The position numbers and the translations under genes were made by a program. A stretch of 64,000 bases of DNA from Cannabis sativa (taxonomy: Eukaryota; Streptophyta; Magnoliopsida; Rosales; Cannabaceae): NCBI RefSeq assembly GCF_029168945.1, contig NC_083609.1:25293501-25357500 (forward strand), written 5' to 3'. This document shows, piece by piece, positions 11,818 to 23,760 of the stretch (the stretch's first letter is position 1; each line of letters begins with the position of its first letter). Under the pieces are notes generated by a model. That model saw nothing but the letters and a program-made list of their open reading frames with translations. It searched no databases and was not told where the DNA came from.

Positions 11818-13093
11818 TTAACTTTTGGTGGAGATGACTCTTCTTGGGTTTTTGGTGTCGCTAGGCAAAGTGCCTTGTGGTCTATTCTTCAAATAATTAG
11901 CCAACTTCCCCAATTGAATTTTAAGGTTCCAAAGAGAGGCTGCCTGGCTCTGAATTACAGCATCATTCTTGGCCATATAGTATCTCATTAAACTCTCCAA
12001 GGAACTTGTTTGAGAGTTTTGAGGTTGTTGTGGTTGTTGAGGTCTTGGTTGTTGAGAAAATCTCAATGGAAATGGTTGTTTTCCTTGTGCTGGTGCTCCA
12101 CTTGAACTCGCTCCTTGACCTCCCCATGACAAATTCAGATGATGCTTCCATGTTGGATTGTAGGAGTTTGAGAATGGATTGTTGTTGTGGTTGAAATTTT
12201 GGTTACCCACATAGCAAATCGAAGCTGAATTTGAAGGGCAATTTTCAAAAGTGTGCCCATCCCCACAATACACACAAGAGATTTCTGCCCTTTGAATGGC
12301 AGCATCTAGTTGTGCACTTCCTCCCATATTCATGTTCTTCAAAATGTTGGTCATTGAGGCTATTTGAGCGGTTAAAGCAATCAAAGCATCTACTTCAAGA
12401 ACACCCGCTACTTTTTGGCTTGTAGGAGCTCTATTGGTTGACCATTGATAGTTGTTTCAAGCTATCCTTTCCAAAATCTCAAAGGCTTCATTGTAAGATT
12501 TGGAAAGAATGGCTCCATTGGCTGAAGCGTCCAACACCATTCGAGAGGCTACATTTAGACCATTGTAAAATGTCTCTAGTTGGATACAATGAGGAATACC
12601 ATGGTGTGGTTTCATCTTCCAATTGCTGAAAGGACATAATTTCGCTTCGAAACTTTGCATTTTTTATTGGAGGAAAGTACTTTCTCAAGATTTTTTTCGC
12701 TAAGTCATTCCAATTTGTCACTAAATTGGGAGGAAGGGTATTGATCCATGCTATAGCTCGATCCCTCAAAGAAAATGGGAACAACTTCAGCCTTAAAGCC
12801 TCTTTACTTACTCCTTATAGCTTGAAAGAATCAATCACAGCCAAAAATGAGCTAATATGGAGATGAGGATCTTCCGTTAGCAACCCACTAAATTGACCAA
12901 CTGTTTGGAGCATTTGAAATATAACGGGCTTGAGCTCAAAGTGGGGTGCTAGAATTTTAGGTCTCACAATACCCGAATTAAGCTCGTTGAACATGGGGGC
13001 AACATATTCTCTTATTGCTCGGGCTCTATCATCAACTAAGGCAATAGGATTGGCACCATTATGGGCACCCCCAACTTCAAACCCTTTAGCCAT
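11818..13093 (-). pseudogene. Athila-like gag pseudogene of element E
   Basis: Start codon at 13093 (MAKGFEVGG). The frame contains HFELKPVIFQMLQTVGQFSG and EDPHLHISSFLAVIDSFKL, then a stop at 12815. The same frame resumes with FPFSLRDRAIAWINTLPP (12784) and is frameshifted near 12600. The next frame has PHHGIPHCIQLETFYNGLN and SYNEAFEILERIA, and 12384-11818 carries a zinc-knuckle-like CVYCGDGHTFENC followed by an Asn/Gln/Pro-rich tail. These strings are the standard gag core of Athila/Tat Gypsy elements. At least one stop and one frameshift make it inactive. The product would bind element RNA and form particles. Confidence 0.85.
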
Positions 13094-13305
13094 ATTAAAG
13101 CATTTTTAGCCTTTTGTTCTTTTCTCCTTTGTCTGAAAGTGTGTTCAATTTCTAGGTTAATAGGAGCAAGTTCAAGCTCTTCTTCTTGCTTGTTCATGCA
13201 CTAGATTACACCTGAAAAAGAAAAATACAGCCCACTCAAGCAAGGTTAGAACCTCAAACCAGAAATAGATTGCAAAATAGTTGATCATACACAATTTTTA
13301 TTTTC

Positions 13306-13325
13306 AATCCCCGACAATAGTGACT
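13306..13325 (-). other. Decayed tRNA-Asp-type primer site of element E
   Basis: AATCCCCGACAATAGTGACT sits just left of the LTR start TTGTTGTG. It lines up with the intact site of element D (TCCCCGGCAACGGCGCCA at 24875-24892) but has several substitutions, so priming would be poor. Confidence 0.5.
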
Positions 13326-14829
13326 TGTTGTGAAAATTAATAGACGCAAGTATACGCAGTTACACAAGTAATAAAGTGGTAAATAAGATCGTCTCCACAT
13401 GGATTACAAATCAAAATAAATGTAAAACCAACTAATTATCAACTTAAGGTCTTTTGAAAGAAAAATAAACAAAATGCAATGGATGATTGATGAAAGTAAA
13501 ACAAGTTGGTGACAATGAAAATAAACTCGATATAAAACAATAAATATTGGAAAATTATCTGCAAAAAAAGAGGTATCAATGGAAAGATAGACTTGAATGG
13601 CTAAATTTCCCCTATATAAATCTGCCAGTTTTTCAGCATTACTTCAGCAAAGTTGCAGAGAGATAACAGAATTTTTCTTGTGTTTATGAGATTTTTTCAA
13701 AACTCACAAATTAAGTTCTACCACTTAGTTCAATATATTCCTATATCAAACTAGATTACAGGACAACAATTAAACATCAATTCTCAAGTTATGCAAGACA
13801 AATGAAATATTCCTACTTCATTTACTAGGAAAAACCTAAATCAAGGTATTCACTTGCATCATTCAAGTTGTAACTACTAGATCCAGCCTTTCTAGAACTA
13901 GATCTAGCTTAGCAATACTTACAACCAATAAGTATAAATGAATGATAGTAAACTCACTTGAATGAACAAAGGCGAAATTGCTAAAATTATGCTTAAAATT
14001 AATCATACCAAACATAAGGGTTCATAGCCATTCAAGCCTTAACAAAATCATCTCATACTTACTTTAGTTTTCATAATCTAAAACAAAGTATTACAATCCA
14101 TGACTACAAATCAGTTTTTATAAAAATTGAGAGTAATAAAAAGAGTAGAGATGAGTAGAAAAATACAAATCCTATAAATAAGAATGATGGGGGCTCCTTT
14201 TGTCCTTCTCCTTCTTAAATTCGAAGCTCCCTTTTTCTCCTTCATTTTCTGTATTTTTTCTTTCTGTAATTACTTTTCTCCCAAAAATGGCAGCTTAGCT
14301 CCTAATCTTCATGGAGGTTGTACTTGGCAAATTACTAGCTAATTCGGGTACAATGTAATACCCTAAAAATAGAAACTCATTCCTTTCCAATCTTGGCCCA
14401 CTAGGTTTGGTTTCCCTCCTCCACAACAGCCAGCTGACGTGACTTTAAGTGGCTACTACATAAATACTGATGTGGATGGATGAAATTCGTTTTGCAACTT
14501 TTTTCATGTCACTACCCAGGATGCTGAATTTATTGTAGCAATGCTTCAGCAAATCAGCCCAGTTTCAGCTTCTATTGCCACTTTGTCTTTGCATCCTTTC
14601 CTTTTCCTTAGCAGTATAATTCTCCTTTCCTAACAGCAAACAAAGAACATTTAATTAAATAAACACAACTAAAAATATCAATTTTTACAAGACTTAGAAA
14701 CTAACTTATTGAATAGAAAATGAAGATAAAACTAGTTAAAGTCAATCAAACAAATACACTTTCATTACTCTTTTCATGATAATTCAAGTTTAAAGCCACT
14801 AAAAATAACTATATACCATAGAGTTATCA
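13326..14829 (-). repeat. Probable 5' LTR of element E
   Basis: The plus strand starts TGTTGTGAAAATTAATAGACGCAAGT, comparable to D's LTR start TGTTGCGATATTTAGCACACGCAAGT, and ends TTATCA at 14829. No coding content. The far end is set by analogy with the 9548 end (CTCATCA) and may be off by some bases. Confidence 0.55.
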
Positions 14830-15645
14830 TAGTCTAAGATTCATTTTCCTTTGTTTTGCCTTCCTCCTCAGAGAAGACAATTGGTTCAATTCCCAGAACT
14901 TCATCAATTGATTTAGTTTTTCGAGTATTAGAACTAGAATCAGGTCCCCTTTTTTCCGTTTCTTAGCAGACAGAATGAGTTTTCCTTGCACTTTTGCTCT
15001 TGTTTTTGCCACGGCACCAGCACGAGCTAAGAGAGAGCTAGAGAGAGAAAAAAATGGATCTTATACGTCACTGGGATTTTTAGTGCTTAATAAATTTGTT
15101 TAGAAACTATGATGGCTTTCACTTTGAGTGTTTCCTACTCTAATGATTTTAGATTATAGTTAGAACTTTTTGCAAGTTTGTTATCTAAATTTTCAGGATA
15201 TTTCTAATCTATGTTACTTATGAATTAGTTGTGTATGCTCTTTGGAGTGATTAACAACTTGTTTGGCTAGATAATTTTTTATAGTTGATGTGAGACGTAT
15301 AACACATTGGAAAAACATGTAGAATACCTATATCGGTTTTGACATTCAGAATAGTTTTTTAGTTTTATTTTTTAGGTTGTACTTTGTAACTATTTTGAAT
15401 CACCTGTTAATATTTAATTTTTTTTTAATAATTTATAGTGCTAAAATTGAATTTAAAATAATTTATAGAAAATTTGAATCGCCTGTTATTTAGTTGTTGT
15501 ATAAAAATAACATAATAATTTAACTTTTATTTTTGTGGTAGTAAACATTTCGCGTGTACAATACTTTTTAGTACAAATCCAAAACTTATTTTTAACATAA
15601 ACGGTATACTTTAAGAGAGAGAATAGTCATCTACTATTCTCTCTG
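14830..15645. other. Unassigned stretch between element E and LINE
   Basis: A 61-codon minus-strand open stretch (15012 to 14827) starting MAKTRAKVQGK is Lys/Leu-rich and could be the N-terminus of a retroelement ORF, but nothing else supports it. The rest is AT-rich with no recognised gene. A perfect 12-bp hairpin, AGAGAGAATAGT (15616-15627) and ACTATTCTCTCT (15633-15644), closes the stretch at the likely LINE start. Confidence 0.4.
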
Positions 15646-16029
15646 TCTAGGTATTGTGTCTTCCCAGTTCTTTTTCATTCTTTCTGTTGTGTTGTCCATA
15701 CTCGTGCGCTTGTGTCTTTGGGTCTCTTATTCTGTGTGTGTGTTGTGTCAAAGGTTGTCTTTCCTTTTAGTTTGCTTATTTGGGTTGTTCGCTGCTATTC
15801 TGTTCCCTAGTGTTATCGTCCTCTTGGTCTGGTGTGTCCCCTGGTGTGCTATCTTTTTTGTGGTCTATGGGGTTGGGTGTGGGGTAGTTGTTGTCACGTG
15901 TTTATGGTTTGGTGTCTTGGTTGGTGACTGTCTTTATTATGGAGGGTTTTGTTAGTTGCAGTGGACTTAAGAAAGGTAGATGTATCTCATTTAATGAGGC
16001 ATTTATTACTCTTGCCCCTAGTGCTTAGT

Positions 16030-18096
16030 TAGCACAAGTTCTCTACAAGTTCTGTCTAGTGGGTAAGATCCTATCTATTAAGGTTTTTGGGGAAAAAGAA
16101 GTGGCCACTGCTTGTGCAAAACTGTGGAATACACAGGTGACGGTTGACTCCTTATTTGTTGGCAAAAGCATTCTCTAATGTCTTCAGGTTTTGCTTTGAG
16201 AAGACTTCAGATAGGAAGAAGGTGCTGGAGCTTGGTCCCTAATGCAGTAAAGGGGAGATCATGGTCCTTCTTTCATGGTCTTTTGGCTTTGGTGTCAAGG
16301 AGTTGCTGTTTGACACGATACGAGTTTGGTTACAAATACACAACTTGCCACATGATTATTATTCTAGAGTCAATGCTAATATGCTGTTTGCTCAAGCTAG
16401 TAAGGTGGTCTATATTGAGCTTGATGAATCCAAACCTGTTTCCTGGGATAAGTGGATTAGAGTTCAAGTCAATGTTGAAGTTAAAAACCCTCTATTTTGT
16501 GGTTGCTTTTTTAAAATGTTGAATGGTGAGGCCTGCTGGGTAAAAATCAAATATGAAAAAATTGGAAAATTTTGCTACCTGTGTGGGAGGTTGGGTCACT
16601 AGAGGAGTGGTTGCTCTTTGAAGTTGCTAGTAACTATCTGCAATGCTAATGGTATGCCCTTCCCACTGTTTGGATCGTGGTTGAATTCTTCGTCCTTGTA
16701 CAAGAGTTGCTTCTCAGGGGAAAGTGTTGGGCCTAGCTTTGGCAAAGGCTTGGGTGGTGCGAAGTCGGAGTCGAGAATTTTGAGGTCGGCACAGCCTGCA
16801 ACGGTGGTAGGGATGAAGGCAGCGATTGTCGAGGCAAAACCAGAGCATCATACTCATGACTCGAGTTTCGAGCCTAAGATGAAAGGGACAGATCATGTTT
16901 GTCTCAAACAAAGCAAGGTGTGGAGACCCAAGGTGTTGTCATCTATGTCGTGTAATGAAGAACATGTTTTGGCCAATTTTGGTAAGTTTTCTTCTAAGCC
17001 TTTGCTGCAAGTTGGAAAGGCTTCTGCTAGTTTGCCGAAGGTAGAGGGTGATTTGAATTTGGGAAGGTCTCGTGCTAGCTATGTGAAGGGGAAAGGTCAA
17101 AAGAATTTTGACCATACTAATCAGATGTTGACTTGTGATATATGTGGGCTAGAGCATGAAAATGTGGAGATAGGCGAAGGCTTTAGCTTAAGGGATTTAG
17201 GTCGTGATTTATTAGCTCCTGGGGAGTTGGGTCGTGGCTTCACCTATATTTGAACTAGGTAGTCACTTAACTTCTCTTGGCAAGTTGGAACATGTGAATA
17301 GATTGGAGAATGTAGGTCGTGTGAATTATTTAAAGGGCTTGGGTCTTGATATCTCGGTCAAGGCTTCTGGGCCAACCTTTGATAATCTATTGGAGGGGTC
17401 GTGCGATGTGGGGAGAGCTAATATGGGTCTTCACTATTTTTTGGATAATGGTCTTCTGGGTGAAGACCTAAATAGCTCATTAAAAGGCCAAGATGTATCG
17501 GACCATCTTGATGAGAATAGATCTCTGTCCAAATTTTTTCAAGCCCAAGAAGGTTATTTATAAGAACTTAACACTATTGGGACCTCAAGCCATAATAAAC
17601 GAAAAGCTTCCTTGGTAGATATTGGGGTCCAGGCCTCTTCTAAGATTAACGAGCACACTACACCTATCAAGAAGCGAAGGTTGGACTTTAAAACTTTTTC
17701 ACTTGGGAGTAAGCCAAACCTGTTCATTAGAAGAGTGAAGCATGTAGTCAGAGATTTCTCCCGTGGAGTGGGATTGGTGTGTGGAAATGATGATGCAAGT
17801 GTTGTTCAGGTTTCTACTAATTCATTGGAGAAACCTAAGGCCATTAATGAAGTGGAAAGGATTAATTGTGTCGAGGTTTTTACAAGATGCTCTCAGCAAG
17901 TTGACAAACCAATCTCTTTGGGCCAGTCAGCTAGACTTTCGGCATGGAAGGCCAAAGCTTAGTTGATGGATTGGACATTACTATCCCTAGCAAGGAGGAA
18001 GCTGTGATTGAGGATGAGGGAATTACAATAGGTGTGCCAGTTGATGGAGTGACCCCTGTGGAGGAGGATGGTGTCCCTCTTCCACAAGATCCATGA
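16030..18096 (+). pseudogene. LINE ORF1 pseudogene (DUF4283 and CCHC knuckle)
   Basis: Translated pieces give a DUF4283-like domain (LVGKILSIKVFGEKEV near 16060; RVWLQIHNLPHDYYSR near 16322-16370) followed by a zf-CCHC_4-type knuckle (KIGKFCYLCGRLGH near 16560-16600). Both are typical of plant L1 ORF1 RNA-binding proteins. The downstream half (16618-17960) is a long, low-conservation tail in shifting frames. The last frame ends ...QDP with its TGA overlapping the ATG of ORF2 (ATGA at 18093-18096), as expected for a two-ORF LINE. Several stops and frameshifts make it inactive. Confidence 0.8.
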
Positions 18097-19860
18097 GAGG
18101 TATTGCTTGGAACTGTAGGGGATTGGGGCAAACCTTTATAGTTCTGGAATTAAAAGCCTTGATTCGGTCGTCCTCTCCTGACTTTATCTTCATTACTGAA
18201 CTGAAAGTGGATGCAACTTTTTTGGTACGTTCTGTTAAGAACTTAATTTTTTATTTCAACATTGTTATGCCAGCAGTGGGTAGTGCGGGGGGGGGGGGGG
18301 GTATCATTTGAGCTTAGAAAGCAGGTTTTATTTTTGAAAGTATTTGTATCTCTAAGAACATATTTTTGGCATTGTTTATTGTGACCTTGAGCATTACCCC
18401 TGGTTATTGTCTTGTGCTTACGACCCCCTACTTCCATGAGAAGAAGAAATTCTAGTCAAGCATTATTGAAATCTATAAGAAGTTTGGCGGGCCCTGGATG
18501 ATCTTGGGAGATGTAAATTTTGTTTTAAGTAGTTCTGAGCGTGTCAGGTCAAAGGGGAAAGACCAATTTCTCCCTTACATCACAGAGCTAATTAAGAGTC
18601 ATGCTTTGATTGACATGCCCATTAAAGGGAACAACCTGACATGGGATAACCATAGCGAGGGGCCTAAACATATTAAATTGGCCCTCAATAAAGCAGTGGT
18701 AAATGAGGAGTGGTTACCCATTTTCCCTAAAGTTGTGATTCAATCGCTCCATACTTGCAATTCAGACCACATGCCCATCTACATTCGTACAGAAGATCCT
18801 CAGGCTTATTTGAATCGACCGTTTCAATTCGAGGCTTGGTGGACTAGGGACCCTCGGAGCACACTGGTGGTTGACCATGCCTGGAATTCCTTATCTCATG
18901 CTTGGGTGCCTGCTAGAGTTTTTAAGAAGGTTAGGGCTACTCGTCTAGTAGTTAGCAAATGGAATAGAGAGCAATTTGGTAAGCTGGATACTTGTATCCA
19001 ACAGTTGGAACACCAACTGAGGGATATTCAGAAATTACAGACTGGATCGAGAGTTTGGGCCAAGGAGGTAGGGCCCTGAATTAGTCTTTAAGGAGGAAAA
19101 CATTATATCGGCAATAGAGATCTCGTATTTCTTGGATCAAGGATGGTGACAAATGTTCAAAGTTTTTTTTTCATTGCTGCCACTATTCGTAATAGGCGGT
19201 ATGTTCTGGAAAGTATTCTAAATAGAAATGAGGTCTGGCTCACTAATAGGAAGGACATTGGTAGGGAATTCTTGGAGGTCCTTGAGGACATCTTCTTTAA
19301 TCCGTTTCAGGGCCCCATGGAGAATCTGGGCCACTTGATTACGGATCACCTGTCCCCCGTTGAGTAGGGTGATCTTGAACTAATCCCTAGGGATGAGGAC
19401 ATTAGACAAACTCTCTTTTCTATGGGAAGTTCCAAAGCCCCGGGCCCCGACAGTATGCCTTAACTGTTTTTTAAACATTATTGAATTCTGTGGGTATAGA
19501 TTTTTGCGAGATAGTGGTGGATTTCTTCCAATCTGGGTTTATGCATAAAGGAATCAACGAAACAAATGTAGTTTTGATACCCAAGGTTCCCAACTCTAAA
19601 AAAGTGTCGCAATTCAAACCAATATCCCTTTGCAATGTAACTTACAAGGTTATTTCAAAAATCATCGCGAATAGAATTCAAAGGGTCCTCCCAAGGCTAA
19701 TATGTCCTACTCAGACATTATTTCTCCTAGGAAGGAATATCCAAGATAATAATGTTTTAGTCCACAAGATCATTTACTCTTTTAAGCTCAAAAAGGGAAA
19801 AGAGGGCTTCTTTGCTTTAAAAATTGATCTAGTAAAATCATATGATCAACTAAGCTGGCA
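18093..19860 (+). pseudogene. LINE ORF2 5' part: endonuclease and N-terminal reverse transcriptase
   Basis: It starts at ATG 18093 with MRGIAWNCRGLGQ, the opening strand of an APE-type endonuclease, followed by FIFITELKV with the catalytic Glu position. A run of 15 G at 18287-18301 shifts the frame. The endonuclease resumes with [10 protein letters not shown] (near 18498) and reaches the SDH motif (NSDHMPI near 18761). From 19481 the reverse transcriptase N-terminus is visible: [28 protein letters not shown] and [13 protein letters not shown]. Unit G interrupts it at 19861. Several stops; not functional. Confidence 0.85.
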
Positions 19861-20326
19861 TGTAAAGACGGCTTAGTTTTAACTTGAAAATTAGCAGATA
19901 ATTATGGTTTAATTATGAAACTAGAATATTAACTATGGTTTATCATTTTATGGAGATTTATTTGAATTCAGGGTGTATTATTTATACCATATATGGAATT
20001 TTATGTTTTTGCATGTTTTGTGCCCAACAACATTGGAACGCGACGTTTGGCCAATAGAATCACATTTTAGTATTTTTAGTAGTAGCAGGGCAATATAGAT
20101 AGACATTAGGAATGTCAGGATTATTTGAGGATTTAGAAATGACTATTTTACCGCTAACCATTTTATTAGTTAAGCTTGTGGGAAGGGTATTTTTATCATT
20201 TTGCCTTGGGTGAGGTGGCTGGTTTTTAGAGTGGCAGTTGTCCATTATTTGATTAAATAACTTTAGTTTATTTTTCATTTAGTGAATTATAGAAAATAGA
20301 AGGAATTAAGGGGAAAAATCAAGATA

Positions 20327-20590
<264 letters not shown>

Positions 20591-21085
20591 AAGGGAACCA
20601 ACAACATTTGGGTTTTCTCTGCTGTAATTCAAAGAAGTTAGCAAGCTTTCAGTGATTCCAATCCAAGGTAAAACCCCTAAGCCTCTCTCCTTATGATTTC
20701 TTAAATTATAAGTTAAGTTTCATGCATGTTTTTGGGATTTTAAGGTTGTTGTAGATGTTGTGTTGTATTTTTTGAGTTCTTGAAAAGTTAGTGATGTTGT
20801 TTGAGCAGAATCAGAGTTAATTGGTGGCTTGGTTTGGTGTGTAGACAAGGTTTGAGCTTTAGAGCTCAAATTTTGGTCTTTTAATGGTGTTTTGTGTATA
20901 TGTGGGTATTTCTTAGTTTTATTGCTTGGATTATGTTCATTATAGTGTAATTAGCAGGTCTGGAAGGTTTGGTGTGATTTGGGGTCGATTTGAAGTTGTG
21001 GTGTGGTTTTGTGTGTTTCCTGCAGTGAACTGGAATTCCAGTTCAGGGGGACCTGTAGGAACCGGCCGACCGGTTAGCTACTGCA

Positions 21086-22473
21086 GTGTACGTATCGTTT
21101 AAAGTAGTAGACTCACGAGGAGTGAGGTCGATCCCACAGGGAGTGTAGTTAAGTACGTTAAAACTAAACTTTCACTTCTATTTGATTAAATAAAAGCTAG
21201 GAAGAAAAAAACAATGAAGTATAAGAAAAATAGGGAGTATAAGAAAAATAGTTGGAAGCAACGATTCGAGAAAATTAATAGTTAATAAACTAGGGTGTCG
21301 ATTTCAATTATTTTTATTGAATATGGCCTAATATGATTATTTTCCTAATATTAATTCCTATGCAATAGCAGGTTTACTAAGGTAATTTATAGTCTTCTCA
21401 GATATATAAATCTCAATTACATGCAAACTTTCTACTCTCGTGATAAATTTAACATGCAACAGGCATTAAACACAGAAACCCTATAAGCTATCTAAACCAT
21501 ATAGGTACTCTCGTCTTATATCGAAATTCAGTTCTATTCTACTATAGCATATTTGACACTCACTTCTCAGATCTCGCATCAAAATCATAGACATTTAATT
21601 GGTGGCCAGACAATTAAAAGTAATTAAGCACAAATAAAATAGAATACATAGAAATTAGGGGGAAAATTAATCATATTAAAACCATAAACAATATCAAACA
21701 ATATCCATCTAACCCTAATAAAGTGTTTAGTTACTCATGTTCAATGAAGCACAAATACACATATTAACTAATAGAAAAGAGATGAAAAATAAAGAAGAGA
21801 AGAAAAGAAGAATGCTGAAAAACCCTGAACAGTATGTCTCCAGTATTGCAGCTGATCTTTCTACTCTGTATCTGAACTCTCACTTTTCTCTCTGGAATTG
21901 CTTCATGAAATCAACTCTCTTCTGCTCTTTATATAGGCATTCAAGGCCTAAAAAGATGGAAAAACGCACATGTTAAATGCCTATTCGAACTAGGAAACCC
22001 CCAACACCCACGTGAGAGAAAAATATGATTTTTGTGCGTTTTAGGGAGGCGGGCCGCGGCATGCTAAAGCCATGCCGCGGCCCGTGTTGGAAGTGATTTT
22101 TCTGATGCGTCGACTGATAGTTGGCCATAGCTCTCTCAATATTGCTCGGAATTCGATGATTCAAGATGTTCCGAAAAGATAAAAGAGAGATCTAGAACTT
22201 TTATGTTTTGACATTTTCCAAAATCTAATCAGAAGACAGTTTAATTCAGGCTTGAAGTTTTAGCTTTATTTTCTTGCACAGTTTTCTCTATTTTAAATAT
22301 CATGATATTTTTATCTTTTTCCCATCTTTTTCTCTGATATTTTTCTAATCTTCTTCTATTTTAAATCTGCAAAAATAAAAGATAACAAGTGTAAAAATAC
22401 TCCAAACACGATTAAAACTCAATTAAAAGTATACTAAACTTAATCTAAAATTAATACTAAAAATAACCTAACA
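21086..22473 (-). repeat. 3' LTR of element D with 13-bp GC hairpin
   Basis: Matches 24899-26275 nearly base for base from GTGTACGTATCG. Differences include a 17-bp local duplication (near 21235) and a GC-rich hairpin GGGCCGCGGCATG/CATGCCGCGGCCC (22051-22083) that is shortened in the other LTR. A minus-strand TATATAAAG lies near 21931-21939. Confidence 0.85.
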
Positions 22474-22513
22474 AATTCCCCCAAACTAAGCTTTTACTCG
22501 TCCTCGAGTAAAA
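22474..22513 (-). other. Polypurine tract and adjacent hairpin of element D
   Basis: On the plus strand CCCCC (22478-22482) is followed by TTTTACTCG-tcct-CGAGTAAAA (22492-22513), a 9-bp stem. In element sense the hairpin sits just upstream of a G-rich purine tract that borders the 3' LTR, where plus-strand priming takes place. Confidence 0.7.
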
Positions 22514-23693
22514 CACTAAGTAAACATAAAACAAGTCAATCTCCAAAACATGAGTAAATTTCAAGTAGCTTCAATAACATGGTTATGAAAAATTTTACTT
22601 ATACATACAATCCAGAATTTCAGTTCAATTACACCCTTGACAGATTTCAATTTATTTTCATTTAGCTCATGAAACCATAAAATGCAATTAACTAACAATT
22701 AAACCACTTTATGCATGCCAATTACAATCATCAATCCACTAACCCAAAATTCCATATGCTTGCAATACTTACTATTCTCCACTAATATAGATTAATGCAC
22801 AACTAAGAATCAGAAGGTCTTTCTACGCTTGTAATGTTAGGCTTAGGGTAAAGGTAGTTGAAATGGTCATTTAGGCTTGTCTATACCATAAGCTTCTCCA
22901 ATCATGCCAATCCCAATACCCCTTTTTCTAATTACATGAGAGATATATTTTTTTTTTCTTTTTCTCAACAAGATTGCAACAACTTTCTATTTATTTTTTT
23001 ATTCTAGATTTGACACTGGTTGTCAGATTTTCCTTTTTTATCTTTTTTTTCAAGTTGTTGCCAATCATTATTTTTATATATATTCTCTCAATTTTCACAC
23101 CTTTTCCACACACATACAACAAACTTCCCATCCAAATTCTCCCAAACTAAAGATCTACTTATGGTATGATTAGGTTTGAAATTTTAGATATTTATGGGTT
23201 TATCTTTTTTAGGCTCAACATATGTAGAAAAAAAATAAGTTAAGGCTCAAAAAGGGTAACTAGGATAAACTTACAAGGATGGCTTAAAAGGCACAATCGA
23301 TCAAAAAAATGCCTAAATCACTTTCCTAGTCGTGCATAATTTATTATTTCGCCTCAAATAGCAAGCAAGCAAGTTCTAGAATTTATTTCAAATAACTTTC
23401 CACATATCAAATTAGCATACATAAACCAATTCAATTACTAGAAAATTACCTAATATGATTCTATGTTCTTTTAAGTATAAAATTAAAATTAGTCAAGAAT
23501 GTGATATCACCAAGCACACGGATTTTTCAAAAAATAAATGAACTTTTCAAATCATGCTATCTACCTACTTTCAGATTGACTCATATTAAGAAAATTGACT
23601 CAAAACAATAAAAACTAAAAACTAAAAATTAAAAGACATAAAACTCAAAATAAAATAAAATAAAAACTCAAAATAAAAATAAAAATTAAGTCA

Positions 23694-23735
23694 CCCCCCC
23701 CCCCCAAACTAAAGTGGCACATTGTCCCCAATGTG
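23694..23735 (-). other. Internal C-tract and hairpin module of element D
   Basis: C12 (23694-23705), then AAACTAAAGTGG, then CACATTG-tccc-CAATGTG (23718-23735). It lies just after the gag stop in element sense and repeats the design of the 3' polypurine-tract module 1.2 kb away. Confidence 0.6.
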
Positions 23736-23760
23736 ACATTAAAGAAAAAGGAAAGGAGAC

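Larger units (their letters stand above)
8756..14829 (-). mobile_element. Athila-like Ty3/Gypsy element E, non-autonomous or decayed
   Basis: On the minus strand the order is 5' LTR (14829 to 13326), decayed primer site, gag, retropepsin protease, a long spacer with two C-tract hairpin modules, and a 3' LTR piece (9548 to about 8756). No reverse transcriptase or integrase is present. The two LTR pieces show little obvious similarity over their bodies, so the copy may be chimeric or the left LTR may belong to a related family (it shares phrases with element D). The left end abuts the Gypsy fragment. Confidence 0.65.

Noticed and set aside
15656..15955. 99-codon ORF rich in Leu, Val and Cys, possible membrane protein
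   Set aside because: TG-rich low-complexity sequence at the start of a decayed LINE; no family match, and the position fits LINE 5' UTR.
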